From: Candidatus Woesearchaeota archaeon
Lineage (GTDB): Archaea > Nanobdellota > Nanobdellia > SCGC-AAA011-G17 > UBA489
DNA: 21,201 nt
Assembly: GCA_016177265.1 (NCBI GenBank)
Contig: JACOVP010000011.1
Span: 1-21,201, forward strand
Reading direction: 5' to 3'
A model generated the notes under the pieces. It had not been told where the DNA came from. It worked only from the letters and a program-made list of their open reading frames with translations, and did no database searches. Below, piece after piece: positions 1-6,294 of this stretch. Made by a program: the position numbers and the translations under genes. The stretch's first letter is position 1; each line of letters begins with the position of its first letter.

Positions 1-496
1 AATAGAATTTGATAAGCTGAAAGATATAGAAGTGAAGAAATTATTACGCGATCATAAACTTGCTGTTGATCCTTACACTAGAGGCAATGCACTGGCTGCT
101 TTGTTTGATGAGTTAGTTGAGGAACATCTCGTACAACCGGTGTTTATAACAGAGTATCCAAGAGAGACAACTCCTTTATGTAAGCCAAAGCGAGATGGGC
201 ATGATGAATTGATTGAACGGTTTGAGTTGTTTATTGCTGGGATGGAGTTTGCCAATGCGTATTCAGAGCTCAATGATCCTGTGCTGCAGAAGAAGTTTTT
301 AGAGCTCCAAAAAGAGGAAGTCAAGGACAAGGAAACACAGCATCCGGTAGATATGGATTTCATTAAAGCTATGGAATATGGCATGCCACCAATGGGCGGA
401 CTGGGGATAGGGATTGACAGGATGATTATGCTCTTCACGAATTCTGGGTCTATTAGAGATGTTATTTTATTTCCGTTCATGAAGCAGGAAGAATGA
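1..496 (+). CDS. lysS: Lysyl-tRNA synthetase, class II (C-terminal part, 5' end outside window)
   Basis: Charges tRNA-Lys with lysine in the cytoplasm. Only the last ~164 residues are present; the reading frame is open from base 2 and enters from the left edge. The segment has class II synthetase features: an ELNDP sequence as in LysRS/AspRS/AsnRS catalytic cores, and near the C-terminus the motif-3 region GGLGIGIDR, with the ATP-binding arginine, followed by IRDVILFPFMK. This ending is typical of class II LysRS rather than the class I enzyme of many euryarchaea. The GTG at 32 is in frame but internal to the protein. The stop is at 494-496, and the next gene starts 6 bases later on the same strand, so the two may be co-transcribed. 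Confidence 0.95.
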   Translation, partial: IEFDKLKDIEVKKLLRDHKLAVDPYTRGNALAALFDELVEEHLVQPVFITEYPRETTPLCKPKRDGHDELIERFELFIAGMEFANAYSELNDPVLQKKFLELQKEEVKDKETQHPVDMDFIKAMEYGMPPMGGLGIGIDRMIMLFTNSGSIRDVILFPFMKQEE

Positions 497-502
497 GAAA
501 AG

Positions 503-1075
503 ATGCGCGTCTTTCATTCTGGTAAAGATACTCTCTATGAATCTTGTGATTTTTCTGGAGAACGAGAGCGTGCGTTTCTCTTGCATATATCCATGAATGC
601 TTCAGTTTCCTCCTTACCTCCTCCTGTAACTTTTCTCCCCACCTATTGCAGCACAGAGATCTATCGTTTGACACGCCCTTTTCTTAGACGATCTCTATTT
701 CGTCGTTTGCTGAAGGCTTATGACCAGGTTATTGGGTTAGAAGGGTACACTGTTTTAAGTGCTCATGGAGGTAACCTTCATCAAGGAGAGTGGTGGTTTA
801 AGGATGGTGATCGCTACTACATCATGCAACACTGGATTGATAAGGTAGATGGTAGTGCGTTGGCCCTTTTTCTTTCTGCCTGTAATCGTGCTCATGCTAT
901 GATTTCTGCTACAAAATCTCTCGTTTTTCATACTGATGGGCAATTTAGTTTGCCAGAACTTCAGCAAGGACGTGTTCCTATAAGGCTCTATGTACCAGGA
1001 GAGGGTTATGTTGAACAAGATAGAAGAAAGTTGAAGTTGTTCATTCAGAATCTAGAGAGTCGCTGTGAGTTGTAA
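503..1075 (+). CDS. Hypothetical protein with possible caspase-like (clan CD) His-Gly / Cys pair
   Basis: A 190-residue soluble protein that I cannot assign to a named family. No signal peptide or membrane segment is visible. Two short blocks stand out. A hydrophobic strand ends in S-A-H-G-G (His88-Gly89). About 39 residues later a hydrophobic strand ends in L-S-A-C-N (Cys127). This order and local pattern resemble the catalytic dyad of caspase-like clan CD peptidases (CHAT, metacaspase, C25), where H-G follows one core strand and A-C follows the next. The rest of the protein does not help: the region between the blocks is rich in Trp/Tyr, and the C-terminus is basic. It sits 6 bases after lysS on the same strand and ends 4 bases from the convergent antitoxin gene. 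The start at 503 is the first ATG in frame. The protease reading is inference only. Confidence 0.7.
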   Translation: MRVFHSGKDTLYESCDFSGERERAFLLHISMNASVSSLPPPVTFLPTYCSTEIYRLTRPFLRRSLFRRLLKAYDQVIGLEGYTVLSAHGGNLHQGEWWFKDGDRYYIMQHWIDKVDGSALALFLSACNRAHAMISATKSLVFHTDGQFSLPELQQGRVPIRLYVPGEGYVEQDRRKLKLFIQNLESRCEL

Positions 1076-1079
1076 GAAC

Positions 1080-1400
1080 CTAATTTTCAATAATAATCTT
1101 TTTTGCTTCTGGAGTGATACGAACCTCTTTTCCTTCCTTTAGCTTGACAAAATTAGCTATCTCTTTTGGAATACGCACCATCAAGGAATCTCCGATTTTT
1201 CCTACTTTAACTTTTCTTGATAGACCAAATAATCCTTTTTCTTTTGATTTTTGCTGAATTTTGTCTACAACTTCTCCTTCAAAGAAAACCTCTCCACATT
1301 TCGTGCAGACAAATCCGGGAAATGTTCCTAAGGAAATTCCATATTCTTTATACTCAACTTCTTGTTCTCTTGTTTCAGCCTTACAAAAAACACATTTCAT
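1080..1400 (-). CDS. Antitoxin: MqsA/YgiT-type zinc finger fused to AbrB/SpoVT domain
   Basis: A 106-residue predicted antitoxin and DNA-binding autorepressor. Residues 1-40 form a YgiT/MqsA-like zinc ribbon with two Cys-x2-Cys pairs (Cys3/Cys6 and Cys32/Cys35). Residues 61-105 read as an AbrB/SpoVT swapped-hairpin DNA-binding domain, with the hallmark GDSLMVRIPKEI segment. The gene overlaps the upstream toxin gene by four bases (ATGA at 1397-1400), so translation is probably coupled, with the toxin gene first as in mqsRA and higBA. The AbrB half would bind the 18-bp palindrome in the promoter at 1627-1644. Its 3' end nearly touches the convergent gene ending at 1075. The domain calls come from visible motifs; the pairing with a toxin is supported by the neighbour. 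Confidence 0.85.
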   Translation of the reverse strand: MKCVFCKAETREQEVEYKEYGISLGTFPGFVCTKCGEVFFEGEVVDKIQQKSKEKGLFGLSRKVKVGKIGDSLMVRIPKEIANFVKLKEGKEVRITPEAKKIIIEN

Positions 1401-1579
1401 TGGTTTGCCTCCTCTGGGTAAACTGTAATTACATAGATTATTTCTTCTAATTCTTCAAAAACCACTTCATAGCCATGCATATTTGCATACCATTTGTTTT
1501 TCTGTTCTTCATCCTGCCATTTCATGCCCTTTTTGATGATTTGCTCCACTTCTCCTCTTTCTAGTCCTAAGCCCCCCAT
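1397..1579 (-). CDS. Small DUF4258-like toxin, N-terminus possibly truncated
   Basis: From the first ATG (1579) this encodes 60 residues. The core I-I-K-K-G-M-K-W followed by W-Y-A and G-Y-E-V-V-F-E, ending in V-I-T-V-Y-P-E, matches the pattern of small DUF4258/RelE-like toxins that precede zinc-finger antitoxins. The predicted role is an RNase or translation inhibitor neutralised by the downstream protein; this is inference. The frame stays open 5' of the ATG to a TGA at 1622-1624. Those upstream codons would give I-K-I-I-F-R-K-H-T-I-E-K, just the N-terminal strand and His-x4-Met pattern the family normally has. However, the only start there would be ATA (1613-1615), which sits 6 bases after a GGTGA motif. 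Either ATA is used (72 aa) or the gene has lost its normal start. Confidence 0.75.
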   Translation of the reverse strand: MGGLGLERGEVEQIIKKGMKWQDEEQKNKWYANMHGYEVVFEELEEIIYVITVYPEEANQ

Positions 1580-1626
1580 CTTTTCTATAGTATGTTTTCT
1601 AAAAATAATCTTTATACTTCCTCACC

Positions 1627-1644
1627 AGATATCTTAAGATATCT
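1627..1644. promoter_or_regulatory. Perfect 18-bp palindrome, probable operator of the toxin-antitoxin operon
   Basis: AGATATCTTAAGATATCT reads identically on both strands. It lies between the minus-strand TATA-like element (1650-1656) and the expected transcription start of the toxin gene (about 1627), where a bound repressor would block RNA polymerase. The neighbouring antitoxin carries an AbrB-type domain, so autoregulation is the natural reading. The palindrome is seen directly; its function is inferred. Confidence 0.6.
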
Positions 1645-1649
1645 CTAGA

Positions 1650-1656
1650 TTTATAA
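1650..1656 (-). promoter_or_regulatory. TATA box of the toxin-antitoxin operon
   Basis: On the minus strand the sequence reads TTATAAA in an AT-rich setting. A start about 26 bases downstream would fall near 1627, giving a transcript that begins at or just before GGTGAGG (1620-1626), a possible Shine-Dalgarno site. A second TATAAAG (1610-1616, minus) could instead serve a start near 1588, just ahead of the ATG at 1579. Confidence 0.45.
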
Positions 1657-1747
1657 TACTTTCGATTTGCTTCGGTGATTATAACTTTTAGTCAAAACCC
1701 TTGTAAAACAGCTCAAAATAGCCTTTTTCTACCGTTTTAAGGGAAAG

Positions 1748-1757
1748 CTTTATATAC
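1748..1757 (+). promoter_or_regulatory. TATA box of the histone gene
   Basis: CTTTATATAC is a near-consensus archaeal TATA box preceded by a purine-rich AAGGGAAAG that could act as BRE. Transcription would begin near 1779, leaving a leader of about 73 bases before the histone ATG. A GGGGTG motif at 1835-1840, about 11 bases before the ATG, may be the ribosome binding site. Confidence 0.6.
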
Positions 1758-1851
1758 TAGTGCTCGTTCTTACCCCTTGAAAATAAGCAGTACAGCCTCT
1801 GTATTGTGGTTTTTCACATACTACCAAAACAACAACGGGGTGCAAACAACC

Positions 1852-2022
1852 ATGGCAGACTTATTAGTAGTCAAGGCAAAAGTTAAGGAATATGCAAAGG
1901 GAATGAACGTAGCAGGTGATTTCGCTGAAGCTTTAAGCGGCAAAGTAGCTGTTTTAATCAAGGAAGCAGCTGAACGCGCCAAGGCTAACGGCAGAGCTAC
2001 TGTTAAAGCACGCGACTTATAA
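1852..2022 (+). CDS. Archaeal mini-histone with truncated alpha3
   Basis: A 56-residue histone-fold protein that would bind or wrap chromosomal DNA. It shows helix alpha1 (about residues 4-16), a long alpha2 rich in Ala/Lys (about 23-46, through D-F-A-E-A-L and I-K-E-A-A-E-R-A), and the conserved loop-2/alpha3 start G-R-A-T-V-K-A-R-D-L. That block contains the Arg-Thr and terminal Asp that form the usual R-D clamp. The protein ends there, about ten residues short of canonical archaeal histones such as HMfB, which complete alpha3. This resembles the alpha3-truncated histones of some archaea and bacteria, such as Bdellovibrio Bd0055 or face-to-face histones. I chose the ATG at 1852 because a TTG 75 bases upstream would add a non-histone leader. 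The gene stands alone with its own promoter and terminator, consistent with high expression. Confidence 0.88.
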   Translation: MADLLVVKAKVKEYAKGMNVAGDFAEALSGKVAVLIKEAAERAKANGRATVKARDL

Positions 2023-2029
2023 GGTCGCA

Positions 2030-2050
2030 TTTCCTTTTTCTTTCTTTTTT
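2030..2050 (+). terminator. T-rich terminator after the histone gene
   Basis: Just after the histone stop codon the + strand runs through three T tracts (TTTCCTTTTTCTTTCTTTTTT pattern) ending in TTTTTT. Such oligo-T stretches terminate archaeal RNA polymerase without needing a hairpin. Confidence 0.6.
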
Positions 2051-2073
2051 GTCCCTTACTGTTCATCACTAAT

Positions 2074-2083
2074 CTTTATTAAT
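2074..2083 (+). promoter_or_regulatory. TATA-like element for the 169-aa unknown gene
   Basis: CTTTATTAAT is centred about 26 bases before the ATG at 2104, the spacing expected for a leaderless archaeal transcript. No Shine-Dalgarno site is visible before that ATG. Confidence 0.45.
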
Positions 2084-2103
2084 GACCTAATCATTCTTCT
2101 TGT

Positions 2104-2613
2104 ATGGTTTTCAAAGTCCATTATACTGTTTTTAAGAAAAATAACAGTGATATTAGACCGAATATTCTCTATGTTGCACTTCTTGAACAACATGATCCAA
2201 ATCTTACTACTCTTCCTTTACAAGCACCTGAAAATGCTCGTTTAGTAAGTCCTGAACATCAAACATCCCACTTAGATTCTCTTGTTTATGTTATCATTAG
2301 AGAAATGGCGAGCTCTGCTGTAGCTCATAAAACACCACTTGGAAATTATCTTCTTACTTTCTCTTTTGAACCGCCTTATCAGTACGCACTCTCAATCCCT
2401 AGAAATCTTGAAGTTGTCTCTAGTTTAGATAAGGAGGAAAGAGGAAAATTCTTACGTTACATAACCATGGAATTGCATCGGGGAAAAATGCGGGAAGATA
2501 ATCATACTGCTGCTCGGGCTGGTCCTTTGTTACCTGATGCAGACAAACGGGCGTTGGCAAGTGATCTCTTGAAAGGACTAACTCGGGGGGTATCTCCTGA
2601 CGATGTATGTTAA
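2104..2613 (+). CDS. Hypothetical protein, 169 aa
   Basis: I do not recognise this protein. It has no signal peptide, membrane segment, metal-binding cysteine cluster or nucleotide-binding motif. The N-terminal 100 residues look mixed alpha/beta with several hydrophobic strands, such as the I-L-Y-V-A-L-L and Y-L-L-T-F-S-F stretches. Residues 108-165 look helical and charged, with a basic patch (H-R-G-K-M-R) and a tail rich in Asp, Lys and Arg. It appears to be transcribed alone from a leaderless promoter, between the histone gene (with terminator) and hjc, whose promoter begins right after its stop. Codon use and base composition look like the neighbours. It is probably real given the promoter spacing, but possibly lineage-specific. 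Confidence 0.65.
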   Translation: MVFKVHYTVFKKNNSDIRPNILYVALLEQHDPNLTTLPLQAPENARLVSPEHQTSHLDSLVYVIIREMASSAVAHKTPLGNYLLTFSFEPPYQYALSIPRNLEVVSSLDKEERGKFLRYITMELHRGKMREDNHTAARAGPLLPDADKRALASDLLKGLTRGVSPDDVC

Positions 2614-2634
2614 CATCTCCTATGGCGAGTAAAT

Positions 2635-2644
2635 CTTTAAAAAC
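2635..2644 (+). promoter_or_regulatory. TATA box of hjc
   Basis: CTTTAAAAAC lies in the short gap after the preceding stop codon. A start about 26 bases downstream falls near 2665, so the mRNA would begin inside or just before the hairpin that carries the ribosome binding site. Confidence 0.5.
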
Positions 2645-2661
2645 ACTCATTCTTTCATACC

Positions 2662-2680
2662 TTGGAGAGGTGATCTCCAA
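2662..2680 (+). promoter_or_regulatory. Hairpin with Shine-Dalgarno site in its loop, before hjc
   Basis: TTGGAGAGGTGATCTCCAA forms a perfect 7-bp stem (2662-2668 with 2674-2680) closing a five-base GGTGA loop. GGTGA is the core complement of the archaeal 16S 3' end, and the stem also contains GGAG. The last paired base is the A of the hjc ATG. The structure could present or mask the ribosome binding site. Confidence 0.55.
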
Positions 2681-3090
2681 TGTCCAAAGCTAAGGGATCT
2701 CGCACTGAAAGGGAACTGTTGCATCTGTTCTGGGAGGCAGGCCATTTCTGTTTACGAGTAGCTGGCTCTGGGAGCATGCCCTTTCCCTGTCCGGATTTAC
2801 TGGCGGGCAGAGGGGGAAGGAGTTTTGCGATTGAATGCAAAAGCGGAAAGCAAGGGAGGAGATACATTACAGAACAGCAAGTCAATGAACTCAAGGAATT
2901 CGCCAAGGGATTTGGGGCAGAACCATGGCTGGCTATGCGGTTTGATAGGGAAGGATGGAAGTTTTTGAAGCCAGAACAGCTGGGAAGGAACGGCGGAAAA
3001 CATTTCTTTATTTCGAAAGATTTATGCCAAGAGCAGGGAATTACATTTGAACAACTACTCGCTTCCAGAAAACCTTCGGGAAAGATGTAA
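2680..3090 (+). CDS. hjc: Holliday junction resolvase Hjc
   Basis: A 136-residue archaeal endonuclease that cuts four-way DNA junctions during recombination and fork repair, acting as a dimer. The nuclease-fold active site is visible in order: Glu10 in the R-T-E-R-E helix, Ser30 in the A-G-S turn, Asp39 in C-P-D-L-L, and Glu52-x-Lys54 in I-E-C-K. The later G-W-K-F segment is also typical of Hjc. Length is close to the usual 120-140. A dozen extra residues around Met33-Pro38 give a slightly longer loop before Asp39 than in Pyrococcus Hjc. The ATG at 2680 is preceded by a strong GGTGATC Shine-Dalgarno site inside a hairpin. The gene has its own TATA element, and the next gene starts 55 bases downstream. 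Confidence 0.95.
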   Translation: MSKAKGSRTERELLHLFWEAGHFCLRVAGSGSMPFPCPDLLAGRGGRSFAIECKSGKQGRRYITEQQVNELKEFAKGFGAEPWLAMRFDREGWKFLKPEQLGRNGGKHFFISKDLCQEQGITFEQLLASRKPSGKM

Positions 3091-3145
3091 GATTTTCGGT
3101 TTTTGCAGGTAAAAGTTCTTATGTTCCATTCTATTTCTCACATCC

Positions 3146-4585
3146 ATGCGCTTAGTCATCTTGCTCTTGGTTCTTGTACCAGTAGTCTCAGCTCTCCAGA
3201 TTACGGAGATTATGTATGACCCAGAAGGCAATGATAACAACAGAGAATACATAGAAGTCTTTACGAATGGGAGCAACCTTACTGATGTTGTGTTTGAGGA
3301 TTTAACTTCCTCTGATGCTTTGGAACTGGTGCAGTTTTTTGAGGGCGAGTATGCACTTATTGTTGAAGAAGATTTCAATGGTACAGATATGAATGTTTCT
3401 GTGTACAGTGCTGGAAAAACCATTGGTAATGGATTGAATAATGACAGGGATCTAGTGCTGTTGCGAGATAATAAATCTGTTTTAGATGCTGTTTTCTATG
3501 TGAGCAAGAGAGATGGTGGAGGCAATAATGGCAAAGCCTTGTGCAGATTAGGTGATGTTTTTATGGAATGCATACCGAGTCCCGGAGAAATAAATAATCT
3601 CTCACAACAAGCAGATGAACAGAATTATACCTTATGGATTAGTGAATTTCTGCCAGATCCTGAAGGTGATGACAAAGGACTACGACCTGGAGGAGAATGG
3701 GTTGAACTCTATAACTCTGGTGAACAAGTACTTGATCTTCGTGGTCTCATGTTGGAAGATGCGAAGAATCATACGATTACGATTAGTGATGTCCAGATCA
3801 GTGATCCTCTGCTCCAACCTGGACAATATGGTGTTGTCTACTTGAATGGACAATCGTTGCTGAATAATGATGGTTTTGAGCTGATAACCTTAAGAACGCA
3901 AACTGCAATCATTGATCAAACCAGCTACAGCTTTTCCAAAGAGGGATTATCGTGGTCACAGGATTTTGCTACACGTAGTTTTACGTTAACGGTTCCTACA
4001 CCTGGAGCAGTACATAGAAACGAAGAGACATCTTTGAATTCTTCATTAGTTTTGGAACGTGTGTATGTCGGCAATGATGATGTCGTTAGATTTGGTGAAT
4101 CGTTCCGTGTTCGATTAAAATTGTACATAGGGGTTAAAGAAAAAACTACGTTTAAAGTTTATGTTGCAAATCTGAGTAAACAGACAACCGTGAGCATCGA
4201 AGAAAAATTTGTGGAGCATGTCTTTACCTTAACTCTTCCCTTAGTGCCTAACTGCCATGGGAAGTTAGCAGATGGCATCTATACTGTTCGTGCAGAAGGA
4301 TTTGCTACGGAAGCAGTTCTCCCTGTGACTATTAAAGGCACTGCGAAAGACAGCTGTGTTGTTGTCCAGCAGAATATGACCAAGGAAACTGTTGCCCTTA
4401 AAGAGGCTAGGAAGACCAAAGAACCATTGCAGCAAACAACCATGGTAGAACGCTCCGACACCTTTATAAATAAGACGGGGCGTGTCGTCTACGAAGCAAG
4501 CGATTCCAAGGCAAGGCGATGGGCAGTGTATTTTTTCTGCTTCACGTTATTGCTGGTGATTGCTGCACTTGTAACTCAGGATTGA
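3146..4585 (+). CDS. Membrane-anchored surface protein with two lamin-tail-like (LTD) domains
   Basis: A 479-residue predicted exported protein. Residues 1-16 form a signal peptide (hydrophobic core, then V-S-A). Two lamin-tail-like beta domains follow. The first (about 17-150) opens with L-Q-I-T-E-I-M-Y-D-P-E-G and ends in S-P-G-E-I-N. The second (about 162-292) opens with L-W-I-S-E-F-L-P-D-P-E-G, contains E-W-V-E-L-Y-N, and ends in T-P-G-A-V-H. A third beta-rich domain (about 300-400) resembles an Ig-like module. A linker precedes one C-terminal transmembrane helix (about 459-476) with a very short cytoplasmic tail. Several N-x-S/T sequons suggest glycosylation. The inferred role is as a cell-surface or adhesion component. 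The next gene starts one base after the stop codon. A weak TTCTTATG about 27 bases before the ATG could drive a leaderless transcript. Confidence 0.85.
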   Translation: MRLVILLLVLVPVVSALQITEIMYDPEGNDNNREYIEVFTNGSNLTDVVFEDLTSSDALELVQFFEGEYALIVEEDFNGTDMNVSVYSAGKTIGNGLNNDRDLVLLRDNKSVLDAVFYVSKRDGGGNNGKALCRLGDVFMECIPSPGEINNLSQQADEQNYTLWISEFLPDPEGDDKGLRPGGEWVELYNSGEQVLDLRGLMLEDAKNHTITISDVQISDPLLQPGQYGVVYLNGQSLLNNDGFELITLRTQTAIIDQTSYSFSKEGLSWSQDFATRSFTLTVPTPGAVHRNEETSLNSSLVLERVYVGNDDVVRFGESFRVRLKLYIGVKEKTTFKVYVANLSKQTTVSIEEKFVEHVFTLTLPLVPNCHGKLADGIYTVRAEGFATEAVLPVTIKGTAKDSCVVVQQNMTKETVALKEARKTKEPLQQTTMVERSDTFINKTGRVVYEASDSKARRWAVYFFCFTLLLVIAALVTQD

Positions 4586-4586
4586 G

Positions 4587-5000
4587 ATGATGTCAAAACT
4601 CAAAGCACGCGCCATTATTGAAATTCTAGGTAGCCCTGAGGAGCATGTCAAAAAAACAATGCAGATGATTCTGGAGAAAATCAGACAGTATCCAGACACG
4701 AAGATAGTCAGCGAGAAGATGTTTCCTGCTGAGAAAATGAAGGATAAACCATTGTGGAGCACGTTTGCTGAGCTTGAAATGGAAGTCAAACAGGTGCAGA
4801 CCTTGACTGGATTCTGCTTTGACTTCATGCCCTCTTCTCTGGAGATCATGGAACCTGAGGCTCTAGCTTTGCAGCACCACGCGATTAGCGATTTCCTGAA
4901 TGATTTGCTGGCAAGATTGCACCAGTATGATATGGTATTGAAGAATGTGCATGCTGAGAATATCCTCTTAAAACGAAAAATAGAAGGACAGAAGCACTAA
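4587..5000 (+). CDS. Hypothetical protein, 137 aa, partner of the LTD gene
   Basis: A soluble protein I cannot assign. The N-terminal ~75 residues look like a compact alpha/beta domain: a strand (A-I-I-E-I-L-G-S-P-E), an amphipathic helix, then further strands, reminiscent of ferredoxin-like or ACT-like folds. The C-terminal part (about 90-134) is helical with heptad-like Leu spacing and may form a coiled coil. No signal peptide is present, so it is cytoplasmic despite following a surface-protein gene. The stop-to-start gap is one base, so the two are almost certainly co-transcribed. Either of two adjacent ATGs (4587, 4590) could be the start. It ends two bases from the stop codon of the convergent gene. 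Confidence 0.75.
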   Translation: MMSKLKARAIIEILGSPEEHVKKTMQMILEKIRQYPDTKIVSEKMFPAEKMKDKPLWSTFAELEMEVKQVQTLTGFCFDFMPSSLEIMEPEALALQHHAISDFLNDLLARLHQYDMVLKNVHAENILLKRKIEGQKH

Positions 5001-5002
5001 TC

Positions 5003-6283
5003 TTATTTTCTGATCTTCTTCAAGTACTCATCGAAGGTCTCTTCTTTCACGACTTTTTTCTTTTTCAAAACATAAAAACCTACAGCGATGATGATCAAGA
5101 ACAGCGTTACGATGATGAGACCAAGGGGATATGCTATCTCCCTTTCAGGTTGCTGTCGCTGCGAAAAATTAATGTCAAATTCCTGATCACGACTGACTTG
5201 TTCGGTTGTCTTCAGATCCAAATCTATATTGGTTCTGTTTATGGGCTGACTTGGCTGTTTTGCTTCTATGGTGATGGCAATGGGAAATGCTGCTTGCACA
5301 GTATCTGCTCTTGCCACTAGATTTCCTTCATACACGCCAGGAGCTCCTTCTTGATCTTTATTGATAGTGAGCGTTATATCCAATGCTTCTCCAGGCTGCA
5401 ATGCAGGGATAAGTGTGGTGTCTATGGCTGTTATGGACTTTACATTTCCTGTCAATTCCAAGACAATACCTTCGATCGTTGCATTGCCCTCATTTTTAAG
5501 GCTTAAAGTTCCGAACAATGATGTGTCTTTCGTGATTGTTTTCCTTACCTCTGGCTTTGCTGCCATGAATGCTAGTCTCTTCTCTTGCTGCGTCTGGGTC
5601 TGGTTTGATGGTGGTTGTCCTTGCATTTCTTGGCGTTTCAGCACAGCAATAGTATATTGTTGACCAGCATGTTCAATGGTGATGGCTGCATCTGGCTCTA
5701 ATATATTTTGATCAACTCTCAATTTGAATATTCGTTTGCTTCCAACAGTGATTGTCTGTAAGATGTTGTAGGCATGCGTTATGCTTGGTGATGCAGAAAT
5801 ATTGAAGAGCGCATCTCCTTTTCTGTTTTCAATCTGCACCTGTATCTCTTCCTGATTTTTATCCAACACTATAAATGCAGGGATGATGGACAGAACAGAG
5901 GCTGGTTCTTTGACGATAGGAATTTCCTTCTCAACCATATATTCTTTTAATCCTTCAGATCCTCTGTATAAAATTCGTTCTACTTTGAAATATGCTGGGC
6001 CGTCACTCTCAACAGGAAGATCAAAATACAAGAGATAAGTATTTTCAGTATATCGTGTAAAAAAAGGAGCTATAGGTTTTTTTACGCCACCAATGTAGAG
6101 AGCTAACTGGTCTGCCTTCAGCGGTCTCTCCAATGCTTGTGTGATAATCTTTAGCTGGACTGTTTCGCCTGCACCATACTGCTCTTTCATCAACTGGATA
6201 TCAGCAATCTCTTGTTCAGCAGAGATGCCTTGCACTACAACAAGGAGCACCCATAAAAAAATCATTCCTTTCTGGAGCATCAT
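5003..6283 (-). CDS. Exported single-pass membrane protein with beta-sandwich repeats
   Basis: A 426-residue predicted surface protein. The N-terminus (about 1-22) is a signal peptide ending near S-A-E. The extracellular part looks beta-rich throughout. Residues about 240-342 resemble a CARDB/NEW3-type Ig-like module, with S-L-K-N-E-G-N-A-T-I-E-G and L-Q-P-G-E-A motifs. One transmembrane helix (about 384-406) is followed by a Lys-rich stop-transfer segment and a ~20-residue cytoplasmic tail. The function is unknown; a structural or scaffolding surface role is inferred. It starts 11 bases after the upstream toroid gene and is probably its operon partner. Both have the same layout of signal peptide, ectodomain, membrane helix and basic tail. 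Alternative ATG starts lie one and six codons in. Confidence 0.8.
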   Translation of the reverse strand: MMLQKGMIFLWVLLVVVQGISAEQEIADIQLMKEQYGAGETVQLKIITQALERPLKADQLALYIGGVKKPIAPFFTRYTENTYLLYFDLPVESDGPAYFKVERILYRGSEGLKEYMVEKEIPIVKEPASVLSIIPAFIVLDKNQEEIQVQIENRKGDALFNISASPSITHAYNILQTITVGSKRIFKLRVDQNILEPDAAITIEHAGQQYTIAVLKRQEMQGQPPSNQTQTQQEKRLAFMAAKPEVRKTITKDTSLFGTLSLKNEGNATIEGIVLELTGNVKSITAIDTTLIPALQPGEALDITLTINKDQEGAPGVYEGNLVARADTVQAAFPIAITIEAKQPSQPINRTNIDLDLKTTEQVSRDQEFDINFSQRQQPEREIAYPLGLIIVTLFLIIIAVGFYVLKKKKVVKEETFDEYLKKIRK

Positions 6284-6294
6284 GAAAAAAGGCG

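Noticed and set aside
1777..1851. TTG at 1777 as the histone start, giving an 81-aa protein
   Set aside because: The added 25 residues do not resemble a histone tail, and the ATG at 1852 starts exactly at the M-A-D-L-L-V-V-K pattern seen in mini-histones.
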